From NCBI RefSeq assembly GCF_900112025.1, contig NZ_FOKL01000002.1, positions 272,339-336,338 of the forward strand: DNA of 64,000 nucleotides. The letters are read 5' to 3'. Shown in pieces: positions 27,033 through 35,615 of the stretch (position 1 is its first letter; each line of letters starts with the position of its first letter). A program made the translations under genes and the position numbers. Under the pieces are notes generated by a model. That model was not told the DNA's origin. It searched no databases and saw nothing but the letters and a program-made list of their open reading frames with translations. The stretch is from Janthinobacterium sp. 344. GTDB lineage: Bacteria > Pseudomonadota > Gammaproteobacteria > Burkholderiales > Burkholderiaceae_D.

Positions 27033-27932
27033 ATGGTAACCAAACTGACCCGCTATGCCATCACCCTGCTGCTGCTGGCCGCGGCGCTGTGGATAGGTAA
27101 AACTGTCTGGGACCGCTACATGGAATCGCCATGGACGCGCGACGGCCGCATCAAGGCCGACATCGTCAACATCAGCGCCGACGTGGCCGGCACCGTCACG
27201 GACGTGCTGGTGCGCGACAACCAGGTGGTGCAAAAGGGCGACGTGCTGTTCGTCGTCGACAAGGAGCGCTACGTCAGCGCGCTGGCCCAGGCCGACGCCG
27301 TGCTGGCCGCGCAAAGGACGGAGCTGGGCCGCCGCGGCAAGGAAGCGCAGCGCCGCGCCGGCCTCGACGCCAGCATCATTTCCACGGAAAGCCGCGAAAG
27401 CGCCGCCTATGCCGCCACCTCGGCCAATGCGCAAGTGCAGGCCGCGCTGGCCGCCCGCAGCCTGGCGCAGCTGAACCTGGAACGCACCACCGTGCGCGCG
27501 CCCGTCAGCGGCTACGTGACCAACCTGAACGTGCACAAGGGCGACTTTGCCGCCGTCGGCGCGGCCAAGCTGGCCGTCATCGACAGCGCCTCGTACTACG
27601 TGGTCGGCTACTTCGAGGAGACCAAGCTGGGCATGCTGGCGCAGGACGACAAGACGGAAATGAATCTGATGAGCGGCGGCACCCTGCACGGCCACATCGA
27701 AAGCATCGCGCGCGGCATCACCGACCGCGACGCCGCCACGGGCCGCGAACTGCTGGCCGACGTCAATCCCACCTTCAACTGGGTGCGCCTGGCCCAGCGC
27801 GTGCCCGTGCGCATCCATATCGATGAACAGCCGCAGGGTCAACTGCTGGTGGCCGGCACCACCTGCACCGTGGTGGTGACGCCGCATTCGGCGCCGGCCA
27901 GGACGGCGCCCGCCGCGCCGCGCAAGGCCTAA
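27033..27932 (+). CDS. HlyD family periplasmic adaptor (AaeA/EmrA-like)
   Basis: Membrane-fusion subunit linking the FUSC component to the outer-membrane channel. 299 residues: N-terminal membrane anchor (YAITLLLLAAALWIGKTVWD), lipoyl half-motifs TDVLVRDNQVVQKGDVLFVV and RTTVRAPVSGYVTNLNVHKG around a coiled-coil hairpin, then a beta-barrel with SYYVVGYFEETKLG. AAGGA lies upstream of the ATG at 27033. It overlaps the convergent SDR gene by 4 bp at the stops. Confidence 0.94.
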   Translation: MVTKLTRYAITLLLLAAALWIGKTVWDRYMESPWTRDGRIKADIVNISADVAGTVTDVLVRDNQVVQKGDVLFVVDKERYVSALAQADAVLAAQRTELGRRGKEAQRRAGLDASIISTESRESAAYAATSANAQVQAALAARSLAQLNLERTTVRAPVSGYVTNLNVHKGDFAAVGAAKLAVIDSASYYVVGYFEETKLGMLAQDDKTEMNLMSGGTLHGHIESIARGITDRDAATGRELLADVNPTFNWVRLAQRVPVRIHIDEQPQGQLLVAGTTCTVVVTPHSAPARTAPAAPRKA

Positions 27933-28675
27933 CGGCCGCCCGCCACGTCGAGAATGCTGCCCGTGACGTAGCTGGCGCCCGGTCCCAGCAGGTACAGGAT
28001 GGCGTCAGCGATTTCTTCCGGCTGGCCGCCGCGCTGCATCGGCACGCCCGACGCCAGGCGCGCCACCCTGCCCGGCTCGCCGCCCGAGGCGTGGATCTCC
28101 GTGTAGACGATGCCGGGCCGCACGCCGTTGACGCGGATGCCTTCGGCCGCCACCTCCTTCGCCAGGCCGATGGTCAAGGTATCGACGGCGCCTTTCGAGG
28201 CCGCGTAGTCGATGTATTCGCCCGCCGAGCCGATGCGCGCCGCCGCCGACGAGACATTCACGATGCGTCCGCCCTGCCCGCCCTGCGCCGTCGACATGCG
28301 CCGCACGGCTTGCTGGCAGCACAGGAAATAACTGATCACGTTGGTGCGCAGCACGCGCTCGAGGCGCTGCACGGAAATGTCGGCCAGCCGGCATTTGCGC
28401 TCCAGCACGCCCACATTGTTGACCAGCGCCGTGAGCGTACCCAGGCGCGCATCGGCTGCATCGAACAAGCGCGCCACGTCTTGCGCGTCGCTGACGTCGG
28501 CCTGCACGGCGATGGCCTCGCCCCCTTCGGCCACGATGCGCGCGCGCAGCGCTTCGGCCGCCGGCGCATCGCGCACATAGTTGATGCACACGGCATAGCC
28601 CTGGCGCGCCGCCAGCAAGGCCGTCGCCGCGCCGATGCCGCGGCTGCTGCCCGTAATCAGGATCACTTCCTTCAT
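27929..28675 (-). CDS. Short-chain dehydrogenase/reductase
   Basis: A 248-residue cytosolic oxidoreductase. NAD(P)-binding motif TGSSRGIGAATA (about 7-18), NNVG, catalytic Ser in VNVSSAAARIGS, catalytic YAASK and a C-terminal SYVTGSILDVAGG typical of the FabG/glucose-dehydrogenase group. An Arg-containing region (NYVRDAP) suggests NADP(H). Substrate not predictable. It follows the dsbA small-protein unit on the same strand but behind a terminator, so it likely has its own promoter. Confidence 0.9.
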   Translation of the reverse strand: MKEVILITGSSRGIGAATALLAARQGYAVCINYVRDAPAAEALRARIVAEGGEAIAVQADVSDAQDVARLFDAADARLGTLTALVNNVGVLERKCRLADISVQRLERVLRTNVISYFLCCQQAVRRMSTAQGGQGGRIVNVSSAAARIGSAGEYIDYAASKGAVDTLTIGLAKEVAAEGIRVNGVRPGIVYTEIHASGGEPGRVARLASGVPMQRGGQPEEIADAILYLLGPGASYVTGSILDVAGGR

Positions 28676-28715
28676 TGCCCCTCCCGCATTGATGTGGGCT
28701 CATCATACGCGGACG

Positions 28716-28743
28716 AAAAAAAACCCGCGCCAGGCGGGTTTTT
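28716..28743 (-). terminator. Terminator after the dsbA-small membrane protein unit
   Basis: AAACCCGC (28721-28728) pairs with GCGGGTTT (28734-28741) around a 5-nt loop. A-rich sequence on the left and T-rich on the right make it usable in both directions. It separates the dsbA unit from the SDR gene. Confidence 0.85.
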
Positions 28744-28755
28744 CGACAGAGCAGG

Positions 28756-28980
28756 TCAGTTCCGGAAATGCGTCATGGCATACCCGAGATGCTGCCACCA
28801 GTGCTCGCGCGTCTGCACGGATGCCAGGCATTTCGCGTCGACCTCGTTCTTGAACGCGGGGTCCACGCACGCCTTGCTGGCCAGCGCGTTGCGCTGGTTT
28901 TCCACGTTGACGACGGCCAGCGCCAGCCAGGCCACGAGGGCCACGGCCAGCACGCATAAAGTCCATGGCAGCTGTTTCAT
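28756..28980 (-). CDS. Small membrane protein with CX12C and HWWQHLG motifs, next to dsbA
   Basis: 74 residues: one N-terminal membrane helix (LPWTLCVLAVALVAWLALAV), then a presumed periplasmic tail with VENQRNAL, two cysteines 12 residues apart and TREHWWQHLGYAMTHF. Not a family I can name. It begins 12 bp after the dsbA stop and is followed by a terminator, so dsbA and this gene look like a two-gene operon. The fixed cysteine pair makes it a plausible DsbA substrate or partner; that is inference. A paralogue is at 21150-21467. Confidence 0.82.
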   Translation of the reverse strand: MKQLPWTLCVLAVALVAWLALAVVNVENQRNALASKACVDPAFKNEVDAKCLASVQTREHWWQHLGYAMTHFRN

Positions 28981-28992
28981 GATGCGCTCCGC

Positions 28993-29664
28993 TTACTTCC
29001 TGGCTGGCGCCGGTGCGCGCTCTTTCAGCACGCGCGCCACCAGTTCATCCATCACGCGCAGGGTGGCCGCCTGGGTCTGCGGTTCGGACTGGCCAGGACG
29101 CGACAGCTGCGCCGGCGACGTGACGAAGCGGCCATCGATGACGATGGTCGGCGCGCTGTCGATCTTGCTGGCCGCGATCAGCTGCTCATTGCGTTTGAGC
29201 TTGGTCTGCACGCCGAAGGAATTGAACATCTCCAGGTACTTGGCCTTGTCGATGCCGTTTTTCACCAGCAGGTCGAGGATGGCGTCATCGCGGTTCAGGC
29301 GGTTGCGTTCAACGTGGATGGCGCGGAAGATCTTGTCGTGGAAGCGGTCCAGCTGGCCCATCGCCTCCAGGGTGACATAGGCGTGCGCCTGCGGATCTTT
29401 CGGGCCCGAGAAGGCCAGGTGGATGCGGCGGAAGGCGATCTTGTCGCCCTGCTTCTTGACCCAGTCGTGCATCAGCGGGTCGAGCGCGTAGCAATGCGGG
29501 CAGGAATACATGAAGTATTCCACCACTTCCACCTTGCCGCCCGTGTCCGTACGCACTGGCGTCGGGAGCGTGGTAAAGCCGGTATCGGCAGCCATGGCGC
29601 CGCCGGTGGCCGCGACCAGGGTGACAGCGGCGAGCAGGGGACGCAAGAAACGCAGAAAACGCAT
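28993..29664 (-). CDS. dsbA: Thiol:disulfide interchange protein DsbA
   Basis: Periplasmic dithiol oxidase. 223 residues: signal peptide (LRPLLAAVTLVAATGGAMAA) and a thioredoxin fold with the active site CPHC (C55-C58, in YFMYSCPHCYALDP). The helical insertion and the cis-Pro loop IDSAPTIVIDGRFV follow. Length and motifs match Burkholderiales DsbA/DsbL-like enzymes. It leads a small unit with the CX12C membrane protein. dsbB is not in the window. Confidence 0.95.
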   Translation of the reverse strand: MRFLRFLRPLLAAVTLVAATGGAMAADTGFTTLPTPVRTDTGGKVEVVEYFMYSCPHCYALDPLMHDWVKKQGDKIAFRRIHLAFSGPKDPQAHAYVTLEAMGQLDRFHDKIFRAIHVERNRLNRDDAILDLLVKNGIDKAKYLEMFNSFGVQTKLKRNEQLIAASKIDSAPTIVIDGRFVTSPAQLSRPGQSEPQTQAATLRVMDELVARVLKERAPAPARK

Positions 29665-29822
29665 AGTAATCCTTCATCATAAAGTGGTCGAGAACGGGGC
29701 GAGATTACCACTTTTTGCGCGTCCCAATGAACATCGGATGGAAAAAAGGCGCAATTGCGCGTTCCGTTTGCGCCCGATTAAGCCGCGCTTAAGCTGCGCT
29801 CGGGCGCCGCCGCGCATCCGCC

Positions 29823-31391
29823 TCAGAAATGGTAGCGCGCCGACACGCGCAGCTGGCGTTTGTCATTCTGGTAAATGCTCGAACGGCAGCCCGGCGCATC
29901 GCCGTAGTGGCGGCGGTTGGCCAGGTTGCTGCCGGCCAGCTCCAGCTCCCAGGCGCCCAGCTTGCGCACGTAGCGCCCGTCCACGGTGGCGAACGCGGGC
30001 ACCTGCGCCAGGCAGCTGTTGTCGAAATCGGGACCATAGCGCAAGGCGCGCAGCCACTGCACGCCGAGGTCGGCACTGGCGCCGCGCGGCCCCGCCCAGT
30101 ACAGGCGCACGCTGGCCAGGGTTTTCGGCACCAGCGCGATATCCGGGCCGTCATAGGCATACTCGTCGTAGCGCGCATGCACTTGCCGCACCTGTCCGTC
30201 GAGGCGCCAGTCGCGCGCCAGCGCCACGCTGGCCTCGACGGCGATGCCGTCGCGCCGCGACGGCTCCAGGTTGCCGACAAAGCCCAGCTGGCCCAGGCTC
30301 TGGTCGAAGACGATCTGGTTGCTCAGGCGTTCGCTGAACACGCGCACCGAGGCGCTGCGCACGGCATCGCCATACGTGGCGCCCAGCTCCGTTTCGCGGC
30401 GTTCCTGCCCCGTCAGCGGACGGTAGCCGGCGCTCGTATAACCATCGTCGTCGATATGGTAGCTGCGCGCGGCCTTCGCATACACGCTCAGTTGCGGGCG
30501 CAGCTGCAAGCTGCCCTGCACATCCCACGCATTCTGGTTTTCCCAGTTGCCGCCGTCGGCCGGCATGTCGGCCGGATCGAGCTGGATCTGCTCATGCCGC
30601 AGCCCCAGCAGCAAGCGCGGCGCGACCACGCCGCCGAACGCCAGCTCTTCGCGCAGCAGCAGCGCGCGCGCATTCTGGCGCCGTTGCGCATTGCCGTCGC
30701 GGCCCAGCGCAGCGCGGCCGGACCGGCGCTCCCACTGCGTCAGGTCCAGGCCCACTTCCGTGTCCGTGCCCACGCCGCCCAGCTTGCCGTAATGGCGCAC
30801 GCGCGGCGACAGCTGGCGCCAGCGGCTGCGGTACGACGATTCGGCGCTGCCCTCCTCGCCCGCATACAGGGCATCGGCGCGCTTTTCCCGCTGCGACAAC
30901 TCCACGCCCAGCTCGAAACTGCCCACGTAGCGCTGCACGAAGGCGCTGGCGCGCCGCACCTCGTACCGGTACAGGTCTTCCGGGCGCGCCGCCAGCATGG
31001 CCAGGTAGGGCGCCTCGGGCGCCGGGTAGCGCGTATCCTGCTTCAGCTCGTCGACCGTGAAGCCGAAACGCCCCTGCCGCAGCTTCCACTCGGCGCCGCC
31101 ATTGAAGCCGCGCTGGTGGAAGACACTGCCGTCGCGGTAATTGCCATTGCGCAGCTCATCCATCGATGCATCGAGCGACATGCCGTCGCGGTCGTACGCC
31201 AGGGCGCCACGCACGCTGTGCTGGCCGCCCTGCGCCAGCTCACTGGACAAGTCGCCATGCAGCGCGCCCTGCGACGCGGCAGGCACGCCATCTTCCCCCT
31301 TGCCCCCCTCTTGCGCGCACGCCGGCATGGCCAGGGCGCACAGCAACAGGGTGCGCGTGGCAATGGTCAAAGCGAGGGGAACAGGCATCAT
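29823..31391 (-). CDS. TonB-dependent receptor-like beta-barrel without a visible plug domain
   Basis: About 522 residues from the ATG at 31391 (signal peptide LALTIATRTLLLCALAMPAC, then AQEGGKGEDG). The mature protein goes almost at once into barrel-like strands (HSVRGALAYDRDGMSLDASM, FGFTVDELKQDTRYP). It ends with a receptor-type C-terminus (LELAGSNLANRRHYGDAPGC, then RVSARYHF). No TonB box and no plug motifs are seen, and it is about 130 residues or more shorter than usual receptors. The start is uncertain: an upstream ATG at 31466 lies inside a candidate -10 box. It could be a decayed receptor or a plug-less porin-like variant. Confidence 0.7.
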   Translation of the reverse strand: MMPVPLALTIATRTLLLCALAMPACAQEGGKGEDGVPAASQGALHGDLSSELAQGGQHSVRGALAYDRDGMSLDASMDELRNGNYRDGSVFHQRGFNGGAEWKLRQGRFGFTVDELKQDTRYPAPEAPYLAMLAARPEDLYRYEVRRASAFVQRYVGSFELGVELSQREKRADALYAGEEGSAESSYRSRWRQLSPRVRHYGKLGGVGTDTEVGLDLTQWERRSGRAALGRDGNAQRRQNARALLLREELAFGGVVAPRLLLGLRHEQIQLDPADMPADGGNWENQNAWDVQGSLQLRPQLSVYAKAARSYHIDDDGYTSAGYRPLTGQERRETELGATYGDAVRSASVRVFSERLSNQIVFDQSLGQLGFVGNLEPSRRDGIAVEASVALARDWRLDGQVRQVHARYDEYAYDGPDIALVPKTLASVRLYWAGPRGASADLGVQWLRALRYGPDFDNSCLAQVPAFATVDGRYVRKLGAWELELAGSNLANRRHYGDAPGCRSSIYQNDKRQLRVSARYHF

Positions 31392-31464
31392 GGCGGCTGG
31401 CTTGAGTGCGACGGCGCGGCGCGGGCGCACGGTGTGGATCAATCGGAAAATGGCAGAGCGAATC

Positions 31465-31492
31465 ATTATACGCACGCCGCACAGCCCCGCAA
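31465..31492 (-). promoter_or_regulatory. Candidate promoter for the plug-less barrel gene
   Basis: On the minus strand: TTGCGG (31487-31492), 16-bp spacer, perfect TATAAT (31465-31470). The predicted start near 31458 supports translation from the ATG pair at 31388-31391 rather than from 31466. Confidence 0.5.
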
Positions 31493-31541
31493 GCACGGCC
31501 CTGGCCGCCTTGCCTGCGCTTTGCCGCCGGCGCTGACGGCC

Positions 31542-32432
31542 TCAGCTTCCCAGGCGCGCTTCGTCGGCAAGAAAGTCGATGAAGGTGCGCACTTTCGACG
31601 ACAGGTAGCGCCGGCTGGTGTACACGGCATACACCGTGCCGCCCGCCAATCGATAATCGTCGAAGAGGCGCACCAGCCGCCCCGCCGCCAGGTCCGCATC
31701 CGTCTGCCACGACGGCAGCAGGGCGATGCCCATGCCGTCGAGCGCGGCCGCGTGCAGCAGGCTTTCGTTATTGCATTGCAGGACGGGCGAGAACTTCACC
31801 GTGTCGCGCCCCTGCGGGCCGTCGAACGTTAATTCGTTGCCGTTTGACAACAATGAATAGCTGATCATGGCATGCCGCGCCAGGTCCTGCGGCGCGTCCG
31901 GATGGCCGGCGCGCGCCAGGTAGGCGGGCGCGGCCACCAGGTGAAAGGCGATGCCGCCGATGGGCCGCGCGATCAGGGCCGGCGACGGCGCCTGGCTCAC
32001 GCGCAGGGCCAGGTCGAAGCCCTCTTCCACCAGGTTCACCACGCGCCCGCTCAAGTCGATGTCGAACGTGACTTCCGGAAAGCGTTCGCGGTAAGCCGCC
32101 AGGGCCCGCGTGAAGATGGCGTTGGCGAACCACACGGGGGCGCTCAGGCGCAGCATGCCGCGCGGCACCACCGTCGTGCGGCCCACCGTCGCCTCGACTT
32201 CATCGAGGCTGTCGAGCATCTCGCGGCACTGCTCGAAATACACCTTGCCGATTTCCGTCAGGCTCAGGTGGCGGCTGCTGCGGTTCAGCAGGCGCGCGCC
32301 CAGGTGGCGTTCCAGGTGCATCACGTGCTTGCTGACCATGGCCGGCGACAGAGCCAGGCGCTCGCTGGCGCGCACGAAACTGTCCAGCTCCACCACGGCG
32401 CGAAACACGCGCATGCTGCGCAAGGTATCCAT
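31542..32432 (-). CDS. LysR family transcriptional regulator
   Basis: 296 residues: helix-turn-helix at the N-terminus (FRAVVELDSFVRASERLALS, then PAMVSKHVMHLERHLGARLL) and the substrate-binding domain with RLSAPVWFANAIFTRALAAY. It belongs to the DHA2-type/CrgA-like subgroup of LysR proteins that act next to oxidoreductase genes. The start at 32432 has GGGA six bases upstream. Divergent from ygiD across 113 bp, so it is the probable regulator of that gene. Confidence 0.92.
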   Translation of the reverse strand: MDTLRSMRVFRAVVELDSFVRASERLALSPAMVSKHVMHLERHLGARLLNRSSRHLSLTEIGKVYFEQCREMLDSLDEVEATVGRTTVVPRGMLRLSAPVWFANAIFTRALAAYRERFPEVTFDIDLSGRVVNLVEEGFDLALRVSQAPSPALIARPIGGIAFHLVAAPAYLARAGHPDAPQDLARHAMISYSLLSNGNELTFDGPQGRDTVKFSPVLQCNNESLLHAAALDGMGIALLPSWQTDADLAAGRLVRLFDDYRLAGGTVYAVYTSRRYLSSKVRTFIDFLADEARLGS

Positions 32433-32460
32433 GACAGTCCCATCATCAACAAAATGGAAA

Positions 32461-32470
32461 TGATATATCA
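32461..32470. promoter_or_regulatory. Palindrome in the LysR-ygiD divergent region
   Basis: TGATATATCA is a perfect 10-bp dyad midway between the two divergent starts. LysR sites are usually T-N11-A dyads that are AT-rich, so this is a candidate site; the assignment is weak. Confidence 0.4.
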
Positions 32471-32545
32471 ATAATAGCGATCTTGATCAACTCACCGAGC
32501 ATGACTATCATCATTCCATCGTCAGCCATTCCATCAGGAGCCGCC

Positions 32546-33349
32546 ATGCAAGAGCACATTTTCCCCACCTATTTCCTGTCGCACGGCGGCGGCCCGTGGC
32601 CGTTCATGAAAGAGCAGTTCGGCGGCCGCTACGACGTGCTGGAAGCGTCGCTGCAGGATATTCCGCGCCAGATCGGCGCGCGGCCGAAAGCCGTGCTGGT
32701 CGTCACGGCGCACTGGGAAGGGCCGCAGTTCCTCGTCTCGGCCAGCCCGCGGCCGGGCATGATCTACGATTATTCGGGCTTTCCGCCGCACACGTATCAA
32801 ATCCAGTACCCGGCGCCGGGCGCGCGGGACCTGGCGGCGCAAGTCAAGCAGTTGCTCGATGCGGCCGGCCACCCGGCGCGCCTGGACCATGAGCGGGGGT
32901 TCGACCACGGCACCTTCAGCGCCCTGTTTCCCATTTACCCGCAGGCGGACGTGCCGCTGGTGCAGCTGTCGCTGAAGCACGGCTACGATCCGCTCACGCA
33001 CGTCGAGGTGGGCCGCGCGCTGGCCAGCTTGCGCCGGGAGGGCGTGCTGATCATCGGCAGCGGCCTGTCTTACCATAACCTGCGCCAGTTCGGCCAGGCG
33101 GGCGCCGTCGCCTCGCACCAGTTCGACGCCTGGCTGCGCCAGGCCATGGCCTTGCCGCCAGAACAACGGCTGGCACAGCTGCTGGCATGGGACCGGGCGC
33201 CGGGCGCGCGCCAGGCCCATCCGCAGGAAGACCATCTGCTGCCGCTGATGGTGGCGCTGGGCGCGGCCGAGCAGGAAGCGGCGCAGGTGGTGTACCACGA
33301 AGAGGATTTCTTTGGGGCGCTGGCGGTGACCAGCTTCAAGTTCGGATGA
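32546..33349 (+). CDS. ygiD: Class III extradiol dioxygenase, 4,5-DOPA dioxygenase (YgiD) type
   Basis: Non-haem iron or zinc enzyme that opens catechol rings. 267 residues with the family N-terminus FPTYFLSHGGGPWPFMKEQF (metal His), then VLVVTAHWEG (second His), RGFDHGTFSALFPIYPQADV, IIGSGLSYHNLRQF and EDHLLPLMVALGAA. CAGGAG lies just before the ATG at 32546. Physiological substrate uncertain; the E. coli enzyme acts on DOPA. Probably controlled by the divergent LysR protein. A strong terminator follows. Confidence 0.9.
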   Translation: MQEHIFPTYFLSHGGGPWPFMKEQFGGRYDVLEASLQDIPRQIGARPKAVLVVTAHWEGPQFLVSASPRPGMIYDYSGFPPHTYQIQYPAPGARDLAAQVKQLLDAAGHPARLDHERGFDHGTFSALFPIYPQADVPLVQLSLKHGYDPLTHVEVGRALASLRREGVLIIGSGLSYHNLRQFGQAGAVASHQFDAWLRQAMALPPEQRLAQLLAWDRAPGARQAHPQEDHLLPLMVALGAAEQEAAQVVYHEEDFFGALAVTSFKFG

Positions 33350-33363
33350 GCGGGCAGCCCATG

Positions 33364-33400
33364 AAAAAAGCGCCGCGACAGTGATGTCGCGGCGCTTTTT
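33364..33400. terminator. Bidirectional terminator between ygiD and ylqF
   Basis: A perfect 16-bp stem (33365-33380 with 33385-33400) including AAAAA and TTTTT ends, 4-nt loop GTGA. Placed between convergent genes, so it can stop transcription both ways. Confidence 0.92.
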
Positions 33401-33407
33401 GTAAGCC

Positions 33408-33489
33408 GGGGTCAGACCTTCAACACCGCTAACGGCTGGTTCCGCGCCAACGTCACCGGGGGTCTGACCCCGGAATTTGCTTTGGGGTG
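33408..33489. repeat. Dispersed GGGGTCAGACC hairpin element, copy 2
   Basis: GGGGTCAGACC (33408-33418) pairs with GGTCTGACCCC (33461-33471) across a 42-nt loop. TTTGGGGT follows before the ylqF 3' end, as next to the third copy. The loop is longer than in copies 1 and 3. Confidence 0.8.
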
Positions 33490-33505
33490 AGTCAGCGGCC
33501 GTGAA

Positions 33506-34453
33506 TTACGTGCCGCGCTTGCCCCGCGCCGCATGCTTCGCCTTTTCAGCAGCGAGCTCGGCGGCCTTGGCCGCCTTTTCCGCCATCTCGGCCGCGTGCT
33601 GGGCCAGCAGGGCGGCGCGCGTGTCCGGCGTTTCCAGCGAGATACGTCCCAGGATGCCGCTGCGGTAATCGAGCAGCAGGGTGTGCGACGCTTTCTCGAA
33701 ATCGTAGTCGCCGCCCTTGATGCGGAAGCCGCGCTTGGCGGCGATGCCCTCGACCACGCCGATGGCATCGACTTCATCGACCTTGGTGCCGTAGCGCGCC
33801 GCCAGCAAGTCCGGGTAGCGCTTGAGTAATTCCTCGGCCAGGAACACGGCCACTTCCTCTTCGATCAGCGCGTTCGAGCCGATGGCGTGGCTGGCCGCCA
33901 GCATCAGGCCGTCGCTGGGGATGGCGATCTTCGGCCACAGCATGCCGGGCGTGTCGACGAGAATGGTGTTCTTGTCCAGATACAGCTTTTGCTGCATTTT
34001 CGTCACGGCCGGCTCGTCGCCCACCTTGGCCACGCGCTTTTTCAGCAGCGCATTCATCAGGGTCGACTTGCCCACGTTGGGTATGCCCATGATCATGATG
34101 CGCAGCGGTTTCGTTGGCACGCCACGGTGCGGCGCCAGCGACTTGGCCAGCTCCGGGATGCGCGCCACGTCGCCCGGCTTCTTGGTCGTCATCGCATACG
34201 CGGTCACGCCTTCCTGGGCATTGAAGTACGCCACCCAGGCGGCGGTGGCGGCGGGATCGGCCAGGTCGGTCTTGTTGAGGATTTTCAGGCAAGGGCGCTG
34301 GCGGAACAGGCGCAGCTCGTCCACCATGGGATTGCAGCTGGCTGCCGGCAGGCGCGCGTCCACCACTTCAATCACCAGATCGGTGTTTTCCATGGTCTCG
34401 GCCGCTTTCTTGCGGGCCGCGTTCATGTGTCCTGGGTACCATTGTATCGCCAT
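33506..34453 (-). CDS. ylqF: Ribosome biogenesis GTPase YlqF/RbgA type
   Basis: Circularly permuted GTPase that helps late assembly of the large ribosomal subunit. 315 residues: G4 motif NKTDL (about 60-64) comes before G1 GIPNVGKST (about 122-130), then DTPGMLWP (G3), the permuted order that defines the family. Starts MAIQWYPGHMNAARKKAAET, a family signature. The C-terminal tail is Ala/Lys/Glu-rich (AAELAAEKAKHAARGKRGT) and likely binds RNA. Confidence 0.94.
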   Translation of the reverse strand: MAIQWYPGHMNAARKKAAETMENTDLVIEVVDARLPAASCNPMVDELRLFRQRPCLKILNKTDLADPAATAAWVAYFNAQEGVTAYAMTTKKPGDVARIPELAKSLAPHRGVPTKPLRIMIMGIPNVGKSTLMNALLKKRVAKVGDEPAVTKMQQKLYLDKNTILVDTPGMLWPKIAIPSDGLMLAASHAIGSNALIEEEVAVFLAEELLKRYPDLLAARYGTKVDEVDAIGVVEGIAAKRGFRIKGGDYDFEKASHTLLLDYRSGILGRISLETPDTRAALLAQHAAEMAEKAAKAAELAAEKAKHAARGKRGT

Positions 34454-34657
34454 GCTCTTGCTTTCAAAATCGTTCGGTCAATCCGCTATTTTACGTGGTT
34501 GCCGCGACAGCGTCGCGTTTACTCACGGCAAAGGCTGGCGTGCGACACGAACGAGACAATTGGTGATAATTTCGCAGTTACATGAATGATAAGATCCGCA
34601 ATCCGTCCACCGTGGCCGGCTTTTCTCCCATTGCACGTTCAACCTGGCACGCTTTCC

Positions 34658-35446
34658 ATGCATTTTTCCCGCTTTTCCCTCCTTGCCTTGCTGGCCGCCA
34701 GCCTGTCGTCCGCCATGGCCCAGGAGCAGCCGCCCGCGCCTGCCGACACGGCCAACGGGGAACTGCAGCGGATCGTCGATGTGCAAAGCACGCGCGATCC
34801 CGATCTGCGCCCTTATCGCACCATGCTCAAGGGCGTCGACGCGTATGCCGACCACCTGCGCCTGGCGCCCAATGCGCCGCTGCGCTTCATGCTCATTCCC
34901 GCCAGCGCCAGCGGCAAGCTCGATGGCGTGACGTTGCACCTGGCGGCCGACAATCTGTCGATTCCCATCCCGCTGGCCGCCAACGGCAGTTTTACCCTGG
35001 CGCGCGACAAGGCCGCCTACGATGCGAATGCCGACCTGGTCAGCAACAAGAAGCGCGACACCGTGCGCTGGCGCGCCGACATCCACACGCCTGGCTTGCC
35101 AGGCAATGTGCGCCGCCTGGGCGACCTGCGCATGGAATGCGAAATCCGCTGGGCGGTGGAGCAGGACCAGCTGTCGTTCGTGCGGCGCAACCTGTTCCGC
35201 CTGGCGGGCGGGCCCTGCCACTCTTCGCTGATCCATGTGCCGTTTCCCGTCTTCCGCACATTGCTGGCCGTGCAAGCGCGCTCGGGCGAACGCACGGCCG
35301 CCATCCGCGTCACGGACGACCAGCAACGCTACGTGCCGCCGCTGCATGACCTGACATGGGACGACGATACCCTGCTGACCCTGACATACGCCGACGACAG
35401 CACCGTGGCGACCACCGCCCCTGCCGCACCGTCCAGCACGCAATAA
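34658..35446 (+). CDS. Unrecognised secreted protein
   Basis: 262 residues with a Sec signal (FSLLALLAASLSSAMAQEQ) and no lipobox. The mature part is mixed alpha/beta, with RFMLIPASASGKLDGVTLHL, GDLRMECEIRWAVEQDQLSF, CHSSLIHVPFPVF and PPLHDLTWDDDTLLTLTY. It has two cysteines, one in MECEIRW and one in GGPCHSS. I do not recognise the family. The start at 34658 is chosen for the signal peptide; no clear ribosome-binding site is seen. It stands alone and diverges from ylqF across 204 bp. Confidence 0.75.
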   Translation: MHFSRFSLLALLAASLSSAMAQEQPPAPADTANGELQRIVDVQSTRDPDLRPYRTMLKGVDAYADHLRLAPNAPLRFMLIPASASGKLDGVTLHLAADNLSIPIPLAANGSFTLARDKAAYDANADLVSNKKRDTVRWRADIHTPGLPGNVRRLGDLRMECEIRWAVEQDQLSFVRRNLFRLAGGPCHSSLIHVPFPVFRTLLAVQARSGERTAAIRVTDDQQRYVPPLHDLTWDDDTLLTLTYADDSTVATTAPAAPSSTQ

Positions 35447-35615
35447 GGATCCGTTCAAGCCGATGGAAATCAGGTCAAATATTTCCACAAGGTTTTTTAT
35501 ATTTACTGCGAGCAACAAAAAAGTGTGCTCTAATATCGCCTCTTAAATGAAAAGCAATTATTTCCAGGCTGGCATGCGCCAGGTGCGGGGAATCAGGCGA
35601 CGGGGATTGGGTGAT

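Noticed and set aside
27929..27932. 4-bp overlap of stop codons between convergent genes (also 46533-46536)
   Set aside because: Common in compact genomes; no sign of special function.
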